Below the pieces are notes generated by a model. It was not told where the DNA came from. It was given only the letters and a program-made list of their open reading frames with translations, and ran no database searches. A stretch of 64,000 bases of DNA from Stygiolobus caldivivus (GTDB lineage: Archaea > Thermoproteota > Thermoprotei_A > Sulfolobales > Sulfolobaceae). Position numbers and translations under genes: made by a program. The stretch covers positions 1,116,001 to 1,180,000 of the forward strand of contig NZ_AP024597.1 in assembly GCF_019704315.1 (NCBI RefSeq), read 5' to 3'. How positions within the stretch are numbered: the stretch's first letter is position 1; every line of letters starts with the position of its first letter. Of the stretch, positions 9,112 to 18,081 are shown piece after piece.

Positions 9112-10136
9112 TTAAACATCACCTGCCTTAAGGTAAGTAGGAAGAAGGAAAGGATCCCTATTCCTTGTAATGGAGCAGACAGCAAGAAAACCGGTGAGGA
9201 GACGCCAAAATCGTAAAGTAGCCTCATCACTAACCCGGTGTTAAGTAAGAAAAACGGGATATATGACGGCCTTACGGAGACCCTCTTCTGGAAGGCGTTG
9301 ATGAACAAGTCCATTAAGACTACGTCGACACCGAAGACCGTGTTGAAGAGGAAGCCCACTGCAATTGAGTGGATGAAAACGTCGTAGTTTGAAATGAAGA
9401 CTGAACCGAGCAGGAAGTAAATCCACGCCGTCACCAAGTGTATTATAGGGTACTTCCTCCCTTTCGCTTTATAGAGCCCCGAGGCGTGGAATGAGAGCGC
9501 CCAAGCTAGGAGCATTAAGGCACCTTGCTCGAACCCCACCCCTAAGACTAGAAATATGAAGGCTAAAACGTTCTCCCAGCCGGATACCCTAACTCTTGTA
9601 ACTAGCGATACGTCCCTGGTCATTACTGCAAATACCATACTTGTCGGGAACAGTAGGTTCAAGTACGGGATTGTGTATCCTAACCCGATCTGGGTTGAGA
9701 GGACGAAGATTGTGGCTATCAGCGAGTAGAAAAGTAACCAGTTATATACTGTCGGTTCAAGTCCCAACCTCGACCTTTCTAAGTACACGCGAGAGTAATA
9801 GAGTAAAATTGCCATTGCGATGAGGACAAAGACGAGCCCCAGTTCTTGATTATAGAAAAACGAGGTTACCCCTAGGACTAGGAGTACTAAATAAAACCCT
9901 ATTAAACCGTTACTCGCAATTTTTCCGCTCCATTCCGCACTTAAGGCTACTAAAACCTCATTTCCTATTAGTGAGCCAAAGAAGCCGTATATCATTATAA
10001 ACCAGTGTGCTGGGAATATGTTACTCGTCGGGTCAATGGGGAATCCTTGCATTTCCATGAACTCAAATACTGCTGGTATACCTCCAAGTAATAGGAGGGC
10101 TATCCCCGAAACCATTAAGAGTAACGGCATCCTCAT
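9108..10136 (-). CDS. Polytopic membrane protein, NnrS-like
   Basis: About 342 residues and roughly twelve transmembrane segments. PAHWFIMIYGFFGSLIGNEV near the N-terminus and FIHSIAVGFLFNTVFGVDV later resemble the two-fold H-x(n)-G-F motifs of NnrS and related haem/copper membrane proteins tied to nitric-oxide stress. An upstream in-frame GTG at 10175 exists, but a TATA-like CTATATTAAA (about 10160-10169) lies 27 bases ahead of the ATG at 10136, so I chose that ATG as a leaderless start. It is the first gene of a two-gene operon with 8398-9111. The NnrS relation is inferred from motif pattern only. Confidence 0.55.
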   Translation of the reverse strand: MRMPLLLMVSGIALLLLGGIPAVFEFMEMQGFPIDPTSNIFPAHWFIMIYGFFGSLIGNEVLVALSAEWSGKIASNGLIGFYLVLLVLGVTSFFYNQELGLVFVLIAMAILLYYSRVYLERSRLGLEPTVYNWLLFYSLIATIFVLSTQIGLGYTIPYLNLLFPTSMVFAVMTRDVSLVTRVRVSGWENVLAFIFLVLGVGFEQGALMLLAWALSFHASGLYKAKGRKYPIIHLVTAWIYFLLGSVFISNYDVFIHSIAVGFLFNTVFGVDVVLMDLFINAFQKRVSVRPSYIPFFLLNTGLVMRLLYDFGVSSPVFLLSAPLQGIGILSFFLLTLRQVMFK

Positions 10137-10157
10137 ATGTATTAAACTCGAATAAAG

Positions 10158-10170
10158 AGGTTTAATATAG
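10158..10170 (-). promoter_or_regulatory. TATA-like promoter of the NnrS-like operon
   Basis: On the complementary strand CTATATTAAACC is centred about 27 bases ahead of the ATG at 10136, the normal spacing for a leaderless Sulfolobales transcript. Confidence 0.5.
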
Positions 10171-10175
10171 TACAC

Positions 10176-10639
10176 CTAAAGTATTAGGGAGTCCGACCTC
10201 ATACCGAAGGTCTTGTTCACAAGTCTGTGGTTTACCGCTCTCGGCATCGCGACCGCCACATACCCTCAGTAAGCTGACCGGACGTCCGGTCTCTCGTCAA
10301 AAAGAAGCCTCTTTATTCTTGGCTCTGGTGTACACAATGATGCACAGCTAGATGCGAGGACACACCTACCACCGTCTGCCCGAGGCCTGTAAGCGTGGTT
10401 TTTACAAATTAAGCTTCCCGCTCTTACATAAAGAAGTTGACGAGAACCGTTTTGAAGGGGTTTAGCTTCATAGGGATTTCATAACGTTTCGTATCAACCC
10501 TCAGCCCTTGGACTCCATCAGAGTCACGGGGCATTGCCCCACTCATCCCCTCCGCCCCTTTGGCGGGATAACCCACACCCGCGGGATATCAAGGACGTGG
10601 GCGTAAATCCATTCAGTCATTATAATGTCCTTGAAGGGT
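10176..10639. other. Intergenic stretch with GC-rich inverted segments
   Basis: No intact gene. Positions 10530-10605 hold short GC-rich complementary words (GGGGCATTGCCCC; CCACACCCGCGGG; GACGTGGGCG) unlike the AT-rich surroundings, as in the structured 3' ends of IS200/IS605-type elements. I cannot confirm a transposon end. Confidence 0.3.
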
Positions 10640-11254
10640 TTACCCTACTTTGTCCAAGTAGTATTTGACTACTTTTCTCAGTGCTTTTCGTAATATTTCC
10701 TCTAAAGTTGGTGGTGAAATATTCAACTTATTAGCGAGTTCGGTTAAAGTTATACCCCTCTCGTCGTCAAAGTAACCCAGCTTATAAGCCAATTTTAATA
10801 TCTCCATCTGCCTCTCAGTCAATTCGTTACTGCTTATCTCGTCGGTGTTTATTACTGTGACCTTAATCCCTTGGTTAGTGAGCTTTGACAGAAAATCCTT
10901 TAACGATTGAGTGTTAGGGACTAACAAGGTGTATAGCAAAGTCTTCTCTTTCACTACTTTTATCTTCTCTATCACTACATCTGAAGTATAAAGTACTCTA
11001 CACACTGCACACCCGTTAGTCCTGACCCATATCTTGCTGTCTGTCAGCCTTAATACTTTAACGTTAGATGACTTGAGCTTAAACGCGTCCTCGTTCTTGA
11101 CCTTCGACTCGAATAGGAGCACGTGGTCGGTCACACTTTCCCTTAATTTAACGTTCTCTACACTCGCCTTAAGCCCCATTACGGTTATGAGCTTCATTAC
11201 CTCGCAAGGGTGATCTTCAATCAACATCGTGACTCTAAAAGGTAACTTGGGCAT
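10640..11254 (-). CDS. HTH transcription regulator (bacterio-opsin-activator type)
   Basis: 204 residues. The last ~55 residues form the HTH_10-type helix-turn-helix: [20 protein letters not shown], then [20 protein letters not shown]. The first ~145 residues are a ligand- or signal-binding part with three cysteines (HPCE near residue 16 and GCAVC near 82-86), which could bind a metal or sense redox state or NO. The stop of the DUF488 gene is five bases upstream, so the two form an operon. The position beside NnrS-like and hemerythrin genes makes a nitrosative-stress regulator a reasonable inference. Confidence 0.75.
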   Translation of the reverse strand: MPKLPFRVTMLIEDHPCEVMKLITVMGLKASVENVKLRESVTDHVLLFESKVKNEDAFKLKSSNVKVLRLTDSKIWVRTNGCAVCRVLYTSDVVIEKIKVVKEKTLLYTLLVPNTQSLKDFLSKLTNQGIKVTVINTDEISSNELTERQMEILKLAYKLGYFDDERGITLTELANKLNISPPTLEEILRKALRKVVKYYLDKVG

Positions 11255-11259
11255 ACAGA

Positions 11260-11613
11260 CTACTCGTCATCTCGGTTTAATATTTTATCTATAAATTCCT
11301 TTAGGGCAACCGCGTTATTGTAAGGGGACTTAGAGGCGTAAAGTAACGTTACGTCCTCACCCTTCTTGATCAACTGCAATAAAATATCTAGCTTGGGGTT
11401 CTTGCTGAGCTCCTCGAAATACCTCCTCTTGAACTCCTCCCACTTGTCGGGGTCGTGGCCGAACCACGTCCTTAATTCTTCACTAGGGGCTATGTCTTTA
11501 AGCCAAACGTCAACTTTGTCCTTTTTAATGCCCCTCGGCCATAACCTATCTACTAATATCCTGACCCCGTCGCCCTTTTCTACCGGATCGTAAACCCTCT
11601 TTACTTTTATCAT
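11260..11613 (-). CDS. DUF488-family protein
   Basis: A small soluble protein of the DUF488 family (VYDP near the start, [20 protein letters not shown], and [16 protein letters not shown]; then a TLLYASK stretch). The family's biochemical role is unknown; homologs often neighbour hemerythrin or stress genes. An in-frame ATG at 11634 exists, but the family normally begins about two residues before K-R-V-Y-D, so the ATG at 11613 is preferred (117 residues). A TATA-like CTATAAAAA near 11676-11685 on the same strand would serve the DUF488-regulator operon. Confidence 0.8.
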   Translation of the reverse strand: MIKVKRVYDPVEKGDGVRILVDRLWPRGIKKDKVDVWLKDIAPSEELRTWFGHDPDKWEEFKRRYFEELSKNPKLDILLQLIKKGEDVTLLYASKSPYNNAVALKEFIDKILNRDDE

Positions 11614-11640
11614 GAGTTTTAATCCCCTCTTCATGTAATA

Positions 11641-11833
11641 AAACTAAAACACCTAATAGGTAAGGTCTCATCTACAGTTTTTTATAGTAGTCAAGGATGG
11701 AGTTAAAGGTAATGACCTATCCGTACCGGTTATAAGTAGGTTAACCCATGCGACTACCCTAATTTAGTCCACGTTTGGTTGTGGTCGTATTTACTATGCG
11801 CTATAATTCAATACTCGGAAAAACTCACTGTGT
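11641..11833. promoter_or_regulatory. Promoter region of the DUF488-regulator operon
   Basis: Short intergenic region between the hemerythrin 3' end and the DUF488 5' end. It holds a TATA-like CTATAAAAA on the complementary strand at about 11676-11685; no other gene is visible. Confidence 0.35.
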
Positions 11834-12274
11834 TCATTCAATATACAAGTCGTATTCGCTCAACCCAGTAAATTCGGAATACCCCTCAAATTTTTTCATA
11901 TCGTTTATGATGTCCTTTAAAATTTCACGTCCCAGTTGGTTGGGAAATATTTTCTCTTCGTTAAGGTTGTGGTCGATGACTATACGGATATACCTTTCAG
12001 CCCAATCCCTCCTCCTTTCTTTTAACACCGAGCCCCCGTATTTTTCGATGAGTAGGTGGTCGTTAGATAGGGGTTTAACGTTTATCCCCATCTTCTCCAA
12101 GACCGGGAACACGTATTTATCCTCTATTTTCGCGTGCCAGTTGACGATAAAGTAGTGAGTAGTCCTCAGCATCTCCCAGCCAGTCTCTGAACTTAAGCAG
12201 TCCTTAATTACCTGAAACCTAACTCTGAGGACTGCATGCTCGAATTTGAGTAATGAGATAGGGTCGGTTATCAT
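11834..12274 (-). CDS. Hemerythrin-like HHE domain protein
   Basis: 146 residues, all-helical. Metal-ligand pattern of HHE/hemerythrin proteins: H in KFEHAVLR near residue 13, HYFIVNWHAKIEDKYVFPVLE with H and E about residues 41-60, DHLLIEKYG, and DHNLNEEKIFPNQL. It would bind a di-iron centre for O2 or NO sensing or iron-sulfur repair. A TATA-like AT-rich box on the complementary strand near 12300-12312 gives normal promoter spacing. Likely functional partner of the neighbouring HTH regulator, DUF488 and NnrS-like genes. Confidence 0.85.
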   Translation of the reverse strand: MITDPISLLKFEHAVLRVRFQVIKDCLSSETGWEMLRTTHYFIVNWHAKIEDKYVFPVLEKMGINVKPLSNDHLLIEKYGGSVLKERRRDWAERYIRIVIDHNLNEEKIFPNQLGREILKDIINDMKKFEGYSEFTGLSEYDLYIE

Positions 12275-12648
<374 letters not shown>

Positions 12649-12816
12649 CATGTTCACTGACGATATGCCTATTCGTCCCGTAATTGGGGTATAATACTCG
12701 TCTTTTCTTCACTGAAAATGAGAGTACTACAAGTACTTAAAGAGGAAGTGAGTTATGAACTCCGTAGTCGGTGGGCTATATACATTTTTTTTACCTTGCC
12801 TAACGTTATAATTAAT

Positions 12817-14031
12817 ATGAGAGTCGCGATAGAGAACTTCGGCCCTATAAGGAGTGCAAACTTTGAGTTATGTGATACTACGATAGTTATTGGCCCTAAC
12901 GCTTCTGGTAAATCCTTCATCTCCACCCTCCTTTATTCAGTCCTTAGGGCCGTATCACCTTCCATAAGAGAGATACGTGGAGGTTATGAGGTCGAGCCGG
13001 AAGCAAAACTGAGTTCATATCTTAAAGCCATAAATGAGGCATTATCGGAAGACTTAAAGGGTTGGTTGGAAATACTTTTCGGCGTAAAATATAAAGAGCT
13101 TATCTCGTACGACAGTAAAGAGGCCAAGGTATCTTTTACTAGCCCAATAGGGGGTCTAGAGATAAAGATGAGTGAAAAATTCGAGGCTAAAATAGTGTTA
13201 AACAAGGACTTTAAAGTGGTAACTAACGTCATTGAAATGGATAACTTTCCCGCTAACCGACTCAAGATTAGTTCTGAGATCGATATAGAGAATGAGGAAA
13301 TCGAAGTAAATGTGTATACTAGAAAAAAGTCGGAGATGTCAGATATAAGTACTGGGTCAGTTTTATCAGAGTTAGTTAATTATCTAGGTGAGTTATTATT
13401 TGGGGACTATATCCCAGTAGTCATGCTACCTACTGAAAGGAACTTGGTCGTAGTTAATTTGTTAAGCTACTTGAACGCTAGTGTTTTGTCAAACACGGCC
13501 TCTGACAAGCCGGTAATTAGGTATTTTATCGGAGACTTACTGTTCGAGATGGAAATGTTGAGGGGTAAGGAATTTTCTCTAAAAATGGGTCATATAGACT
13601 TAAGGTATAAGGTCTTGGAGCCTTTCGTCCTTGAGATTTACGAAAAAGGGCATAAAGTGCCCGTTTCACTCCTCTCTTCCGGGTATTCACAAGTTATCCC
13701 CATTGACATTATGGCAAGCGAAAGTGAGTTTATAATGATAGAGGAACCCGAGCTTAACCTTCACGCAGGGGCACAGAGAGATATGGCGGACTACCTCAGC
13801 AACTTGGTACAGAGAGGCAAGAAGCTCTTTCTCACTACGCACAGTGACATATTTACCGTTCAGATGGCTGTAAACCACGTAAGGAATGGTAAGGACAAAC
13901 CTTTCAAGATATACTTGCTCAATAACGGGACTATGGAAGAGGTTGAGTATACGGAAAAGGGTGACGTAGAGTCAATACCTACTATTACAGATGTGATAAG
14001 GGAACAGATAAAGGAGATTTACGGTGAATAA
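12817..14031 (+). CDS. SMC/RecF-type AAA ATPase of a defence-like pair
   Basis: An ABC-class P-loop ATPase of the AAA_15/AAA_21 (OLD-like) type, about 404 residues. It has Walker A GPNASGKS (26-33), a signature-like LLSSGYSQV (about 285-293), Walker B FIMIEEPELNLH (about 305-316, E309-E310) and the H-loop TTHSD with H342. An upstream in-frame ATG at 12718 adds 33 residues that do not look like the family; a TATA-like CTATATACAT (12776-12785) about 35 bases ahead of the ATG at 12817 supports the shorter form, which starts right at the typical MRVAIENFGPI. The stop overlaps the next gene by eight bases. Such ATPases usually control a partner nuclease in anti-phage systems. Confidence 0.85.
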   Translation: MRVAIENFGPIRSANFELCDTTIVIGPNASGKSFISTLLYSVLRAVSPSIREIRGGYEVEPEAKLSSYLKAINEALSEDLKGWLEILFGVKYKELISYDSKEAKVSFTSPIGGLEIKMSEKFEAKIVLNKDFKVVTNVIEMDNFPANRLKISSEIDIENEEIEVNVYTRKKSEMSDISTGSVLSELVNYLGELLFGDYIPVVMLPTERNLVVVNLLSYLNASVLSNTASDKPVIRYFIGDLLFEMEMLRGKEFSLKMGHIDLRYKVLEPFVLEIYEKGHKVPVSLLSSGYSQVIPIDIMASESEFIMIEEPELNLHAGAQRDMADYLSNLVQRGKKLFLTTHSDIFTVQMAVNHVRNGKDKPFKIYLLNNGTMEEVEYTEKGDVESIPTITDVIREQIKEIYGE

Positions 14032-14405
14032 GTTGGAGGAATTTGCGTGTTTAGATTACGACAAAGCGTGTGAGGGTAATATGCCCAAGGCTGACAGCAT
14101 ATGCTTTCATATACATGACTGCAATAAAGTAACTGTATACGTAGTTGAGAGGAAAGAGAGGTTAGACCCGAGTTCAGGTAAGTTTGATGACGCAGTATCT
14201 CAAGTCGAGAATACTACACACACTTTATCTAACCTCTGCAGTAGTGTGGAGTGTAAAAAAGTACTCGTATGCGAGTATATTACAGCCCTTAACGTCAGAA
14301 AGGAAAAGTTTGCCTCATATAATTGAATACAAAAAGATCAAATCGAAAGGGAGCCTGAGCATAGTTGAGAGGATATCGAAATACGTGTTTGAGAACAAAC
14401 GGTAA
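14024..14405 (+). pseudogene. Small PD-(D/E)XK-like partner, frameshifted near its end
   Basis: Starts with GTG eight bases inside the ATPase gene, so it is translationally coupled. The first frame runs to a TGA at 14324-14326 (100 residues). It holds D-C-N-K-V-T-V-Y-V-V-E-R-K (about residues 32-44), a D...E-x-K pattern with a following Q-V-E, as in PD-(D/E)XK nucleases. From about 14300 the neighbouring frame continues smoothly (SLPHIIEYKKIKSKGS to ENKR, stop 14403-14405), in a run AGAAAGGAAAAG, so a single-base slip probably split a protein of about 127 residues. The slip could be a sequencing error, recoding or inactivation. The nuclease call is inferred from the motif only. Confidence 0.55.
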
Positions 14406-14489
14406 AGGAGTACGTATATACGTCAAAGGGGATATGAAACGCTAGTCTGAGGAAAGCCTTCATAAACACCGTATTTTACCGATAATTTA

Positions 14490-14581
14490 CTTTGTCAGGG
14501 GTCAAAGGGCAACGCCCACCTCTTACTTAACAGATTTTTTAACCTTACGCTAATGGTGCCGTTGCCCTTTATTAACTGATC
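14490..14581 (+). repeat. M90 MITE, copy 2 (best preserved)
   Basis: Perfect 11-base inverted ends AAAGGGCAACG (14504-14514) and CGTTGCCCTTT (14560-14570), flanked by ACTTTGTCAGGGGTC on the left and ATTAACTGATC on the right. The interior is AACCTTACGCTAATGGTG. Copies at 4412-4502 (inverted) and 20683-20759. Confidence 0.75.
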
Positions 14582-14649
14582 AGGTATTATATCCCCATGT
14601 CCTAAACAAATTTATATATTTTTAAAATTACGGAAATAAACAAAGATAA

Positions 14650-15220
14650 AGCCTTACCTGGGGGGACGTAATAAGCCTAATAGCGTCCCTCATAATCCTA
14701 GTCGGGCTCATAATACTCGACATAAAAGGGGCCAGATACGCACTTTCAATGCCCTTTTTGGCCATAATGTGGGCTGTCGGGATTTTAGCTATACCTCCCT
14801 TCATTTCCTACCACAAGTCGCGACTGGGGAAGCCTTTTCTCATGGACTACTTCGCTGTTTCCGCGATAGTGACAACGCTTTTAGGCCTTGTCTTGGCTTC
14901 ACTAGGGGATAAAGGTATGGCCTCTGTTATTAACACCCCAACGAATCAGGTGGTAGCTAATACAGCGGGGGGCGGGGTTAAGGCACCTTTCGGTATTACC
15001 TATGACTCCTATGATAGTTATGTGTACGTGGCGAACTTATGCTCTGGATATCTGTTATTAACCCCTCAATTGACAAAGTTATAGGGAGCTTAGCGATAGG
15101 TACCGTGTCATGCGGAATCACCTTTGACCCCATAACGGCTACTTATATTTGACTAACCCTTATTCTAATACAGTCAGCGTTATTGGAGCGACGAAAGTTA
15201 CTGTTATCCACGGAGGAGAC
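14650..15220 (+). pseudogene. Broken membrane-anchored YVTN-type beta-propeller gene
   Basis: A hydrophobic region (SLIASLIILVGLIILDIKGA, then two more membrane segments) is followed by beta-propeller blades of the YVTN type: VINTPTNQVVANT, then GITYDSYDSYVYVAN. After 15050 the reading frame changes: ISVINPSIDKVIGSLAIGT, then GITFDPITATY, is in one frame and NPYSNTVSVIG in another. At least two frameshifts and an early stop break the gene, and no good start codon precedes 14749. Intact relatives are secreted surface proteins in Sulfolobales. Confidence 0.65.
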
Positions 15221-15330
15221 AGTCAGCGTATTGTAATTCGGGGGTCAACTGAACCGAACTCGCTCTCTGACACCGTAATACTTTAAAGTAACAAGGTAAA
15301 GCTTTTTAAAGAAGAAATAGGTAAGATCTT

Positions 15331-16563
15331 ATGGCTTGCGATCATGTGAAATTGGTAGACACTGTATACGGACGTTCACTTTACATTAACGATGTAGAAA
15401 AGTTCGCGGAAAAGGACGAGTACGTCTATTATGAATCGCTAGTGCACCCAGTCATGGACTTAACGGGCCCGAAGACAGTCTTAATAGTCAACGGCGGTGA
15501 CGGTATGGCATTAAAGGAAGTGCTGAAGTGGGAAAGTATAGAAAAGGTATATATAGTGGAGCCCGACCAGTGCGTCCTCGAGTTAGGGAAGGGCGTGTTG
15601 TCATACCTGAACAATTCCTCCATTTCAGACCCGAGAGTAGAAGTAGTGGTAGACGACCCTACAAAGTTCCTCTCAAAGGAGGGGCCTAAGTTCGACGTAA
15701 TAATAGTGGACTACGGGAGTACTAATTTAAACAAGGAGTTCTACAAGACCGCTGTGTACACGGCCAAAAAGGCCTTAGTGGTCGCGGGAGATGACCGCGC
15801 ACTGAGAGGGGTTTTACAACCTATAACCGATCAGGAATCAAATAAAGTACGGAACTACAATTACATGATCACTTACTTCGCTGACGTCCCGAGTAAGGGG
15901 AAGGTCAACTTCACATTGGTCTCGAAGGAGGGCTTCCACGGGTTCAGGAGTCTACCCCGCGACTTGTGGTTCGTGGACGAAAACTTCATAAGGTCTATAG
16001 CCTGGTGCTTACCTAAACACGGGGAACCGGTTATGATGCCGGGAGAGAACGTTATAGAGTCCTTCCACGTCATGGTCCGTATCGAAGGGTTGAACACCGT
16101 GACTAGGGGTACCCTTTATATAACTAATAAGAGGATTATATATGAGGACTTTGCGGCTTGTAGGAGTATCTACCCGGAGAAGCTGGAAATAATACAGAGC
16201 GGGTCTATAATAGGGCTCATCTTTACCTTACTGTTCCCACTCGGGATCCCGTTAGCCTTAGTGTTAGCCTTTCACGCCTTCTACGCACTGATCGGCGTGG
16301 GTTTAGTCTTTGCCCCCGTTACTGCAGTAGGCGTCTTCCTTTACTCTTTAGGCTCGGGCTTGTTTACAGTGATCAACGACACCGTAAAAGTGTCTGATAA
16401 CTCGCTTAAAATCTACAAAGCTATAGTTTACAACTTTAACGTCAACGTAAAGTACCCTACAAAAAAGACTTTTAATATAAAACTTATAGCCAATATAACC
16501 CTCATAGCCCTCTTAGCGGTCTTCGTTATTTCCGTGGTCTTGGTCCTCCTCGGGTTAGCGTAA
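15331..16563 (+). CDS. Spermidine-synthase-like methyltransferase fold fused to a membrane PH-like domain
   Basis: Residues 1-225 follow spermidine synthase: YVYYESLVHPVMDL (31-44), the nucleotide-binding NGGDG (54-58) with E77 after the next strand, and D127 in VIIVDYGS. The usual T-D-P after that Asp is replaced by Gly-Ser-Thr, so activity as an aminopropyltransferase is doubtful. Residues about 230-375 resemble a bacterial PH/GRAM-like domain (TRGTLYITNKRIIYED) interrupted by a hydrophobic hairpin (about 288-345), and a last transmembrane segment lies at about 385-410. I do not know this fusion from the literature. TATA-like TTTTTAAAG (15302-15310) is about 25 bases ahead of the ATG, giving a leaderless start. 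Confidence 0.75.
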   Translation: MACDHVKLVDTVYGRSLYINDVEKFAEKDEYVYYESLVHPVMDLTGPKTVLIVNGGDGMALKEVLKWESIEKVYIVEPDQCVLELGKGVLSYLNNSSISDPRVEVVVDDPTKFLSKEGPKFDVIIVDYGSTNLNKEFYKTAVYTAKKALVVAGDDRALRGVLQPITDQESNKVRNYNYMITYFADVPSKGKVNFTLVSKEGFHGFRSLPRDLWFVDENFIRSIAWCLPKHGEPVMMPGENVIESFHVMVRIEGLNTVTRGTLYITNKRIIYEDFAACRSIYPEKLEIIQSGSIIGLIFTLLFPLGIPLALVLAFHAFYALIGVGLVFAPVTAVGVFLYSLGSGLFTVINDTVKVSDNSLKIYKAIVYNFNVNVKYPTKKTFNIKLIANITLIALLAVFVISVVLVLLGLA

Positions 16564-16569
16564 TTTACT

Positions 16570-16875
16570 CTGCGAGGGAGAGCTATTGCCTTTTCGTCAA
16601 CGACCCTTTCAGCTGGAGAGAACGATTTAAAACTACAAAACCTTATCTCTTTGAGGGTGGTAATAGCAACCTCTCATCCACAATTTCACAATGGTACGCT
16701 CTCTTCCTATTCTCCCAGCTCTCCTTTATAATCTCCCCGGTTTACGGCGTGACCGTGTTTGCTAAAGGTTTTTTCGGCAGGGTTGTAGGTAGCCTCGTCT
16801 CCGGTCATGTAGGTGACGAAGTAGAGAGAGGGGTGTCACTGTTCCTAACCTCCCTTATTTTAGACCTCTCCCATG
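16570..16875 (+). pseudogene. Remnant of an MFS transporter gene
   Basis: Read in changing frames, the strand gives SQWYALFLFSQLSF, VYGVTVFAKGFFGRVVGSL and GHVGDEVERGVSLFLTSL, which align with residues about 38-95 of the intact transporter at 46452-47624 (SQWYAFFLLSQLSL, YGVLVFALGFVGRILGSV, GYIGDKVDRKLSLTL). It is cut at 16876 by a MITE. No start codon and no downstream half. Confidence 0.7.
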
Positions 16876-17268
16876 GGGTGTCCTCAAACAGTCACGAAAT
16901 CCGATAATTTCTTGAATATTATACCAGCTTGTTTCCTAATGTTCTCTACCCCCTTCATGAGTTTCACGGGCCCTTTGTGGATTGTAATTATCTCCCTTAA
17001 ATTAATACAATTAGCGGGCAAATAATGCGTACACAAAGGTTATTCCGTATAAACTAAATTATGTACCCTCACTTAACGCTTTTACACATACTACGTATTA
17101 ATATCGCTGAGTGTATATTTAGTGTGATGACCTCACTATACTTAGACAAATGGTAACCATAATGATCCCGTGGAAAAACTTGGTTCACATCAGGAATAGA
17201 TTTTTATGAATACAGTGATATTTTTACAAATACTTATCGAATTTGATGGCTGTTTGAGGGCACTCCCG
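16876..17268. mobile_element. MITE-like element with IS1-type ends, inserted in the MFS remnant
   Basis: About 390 bases. Left end GGGTGTCCTCAAACAGTCAC (from 16876), right end ATTTGATGGCTGTTTGAGGG then CACTCCC (to 17267). The ends match those of the IS1-like element at 7560 and the MITE at 1848. The interior holds one copy (16976-17152) of the dispersed repeat also found at 24063 and 59144. Confidence 0.65.
16976..17152 (+). repeat. Dispersed AT-rich repeat R175, copy A
   Basis: Shares a conserved head (TTTGTGGATTGTAATTATCTCC), a middle (AAATTAATACAATTAGCGGG) and a tail (GTGTATATTTAGTGTGATGA, then CCTCACTATACTTAGACAAA) with the stretches at 24063-24238 and 59144-59287. Non-coding. Confidence 0.5.
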
Positions 17269-17471
17269 CTATAGTTGCCTCCCTATCGTGTAAAGCCCGT
17301 TCCCGGGTCTAGGTGCTAAACAAGTGACTATGTGTAAACCTTGTCTTTCCGGATCCTTCAGTTTTTAGGCCTTGAATTGATAAATTACATCCGAAATCAA
17401 GGGCTAATTTGAAAGTAGGGTGGGGTCGGCTCTAATAAAAAATTGGACAAGTTGGGTAAAGATTTTTACCT
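17269..17471. other. Short intergenic debris between MITE and VapB remnant
   Basis: No feature recognised. Confidence 0.3.
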
Positions 17472-17730
17472 ATGAATTCCCACTTATAAGTATAGAGGTA
17501 AAGTTTGCCGACTCGAAAGGTAGGGTTTACTTAGGTAAATAATATGCTAATAAAAAGGTTTACATCGTCGACTTAGGCGGAGTTATAGTCTTAACTCCAT
17601 ATACTGCATTTGCTGAAGGGTTAGGAAAAATGAAGAGCCCAGAGGACTTAATAGAATTTCTCAAGTCAATATCGCCAAAGGAGGTAAAGGACGCGTTTGG
17701 GGGGCTGTATGGATGGAGATGAAGTCATAA
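17472..17730 (+). pseudogene. vapB: Remnant of a VapB-type antitoxin gene
   Basis: Translates to IEVKFADSKGRVYLGK, then ANKKVYIVDLGGVIVLTPYT and SPEDLIEFLKSISPKEVKDAF, closely matching the intact antitoxin at 26639-26878 (EVKTADSKGRVYLGKWYANK and following). In-frame stops replace the Trp-Tyr after GK, and another stop lies near the start. Confidence 0.75.
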
Positions 17731-18081
17731 CAAGTGCTAGTGCATTTACACCGAAATAGAGTAGAAAAGGGAAAGTTAGTGTAGTAACACTAATAGAAAT
17801 CACGGAATGGTCTCTTAGAAACTACAACGAGTATAGTAAAAAAGGTGAGGGGGCTAGGGCTTTAGGTTATTTGAACCTTATAGTATCACTTCCGACTACA
17901 GTAGACGAAGTAATTAAGATAAAAGGGGATGAGATAAAAGACTTGGTTTATTACGTCGTAGAAAAAAGTTTGGGACATGTAGACGCTTACCTCGCAGTTT
18001 AAGGGGCTTAAGACGCCCATAGTCACGAGAGATAAGGGTTTCGAAAGGGTTAAGGACGAAATGAAAACCATAGACCCGTGA
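17713..18081 (+). pseudogene. vapC: Remnant of a VapC PIN-domain toxin gene
   Basis: Overlaps the VapB remnant in the same way as the intact pair at 26283-26878. It reads GDEVITSASAFTPK, stop, SRKGKVSVVTLIEITEWSL, GARALGYLNLIVSLPTTVDE, GDEIKDLVYYVVEKSLGHVD, AYLAV, then stops and shifts. Compared with the intact copy, the first PIN-domain Asp-Thr-Ser and the central helix are recognisable, but stops at about 17757 and 18000 destroy it. Confidence 0.75.

Noticed and set aside
10430-10620. TnpB 5' fragment on the complementary strand
   Set aside because: A stretch reading VDTKRYEIPMKLNPFKTVL is protein-like, but it is too short and lacks a clear TnpB motif.
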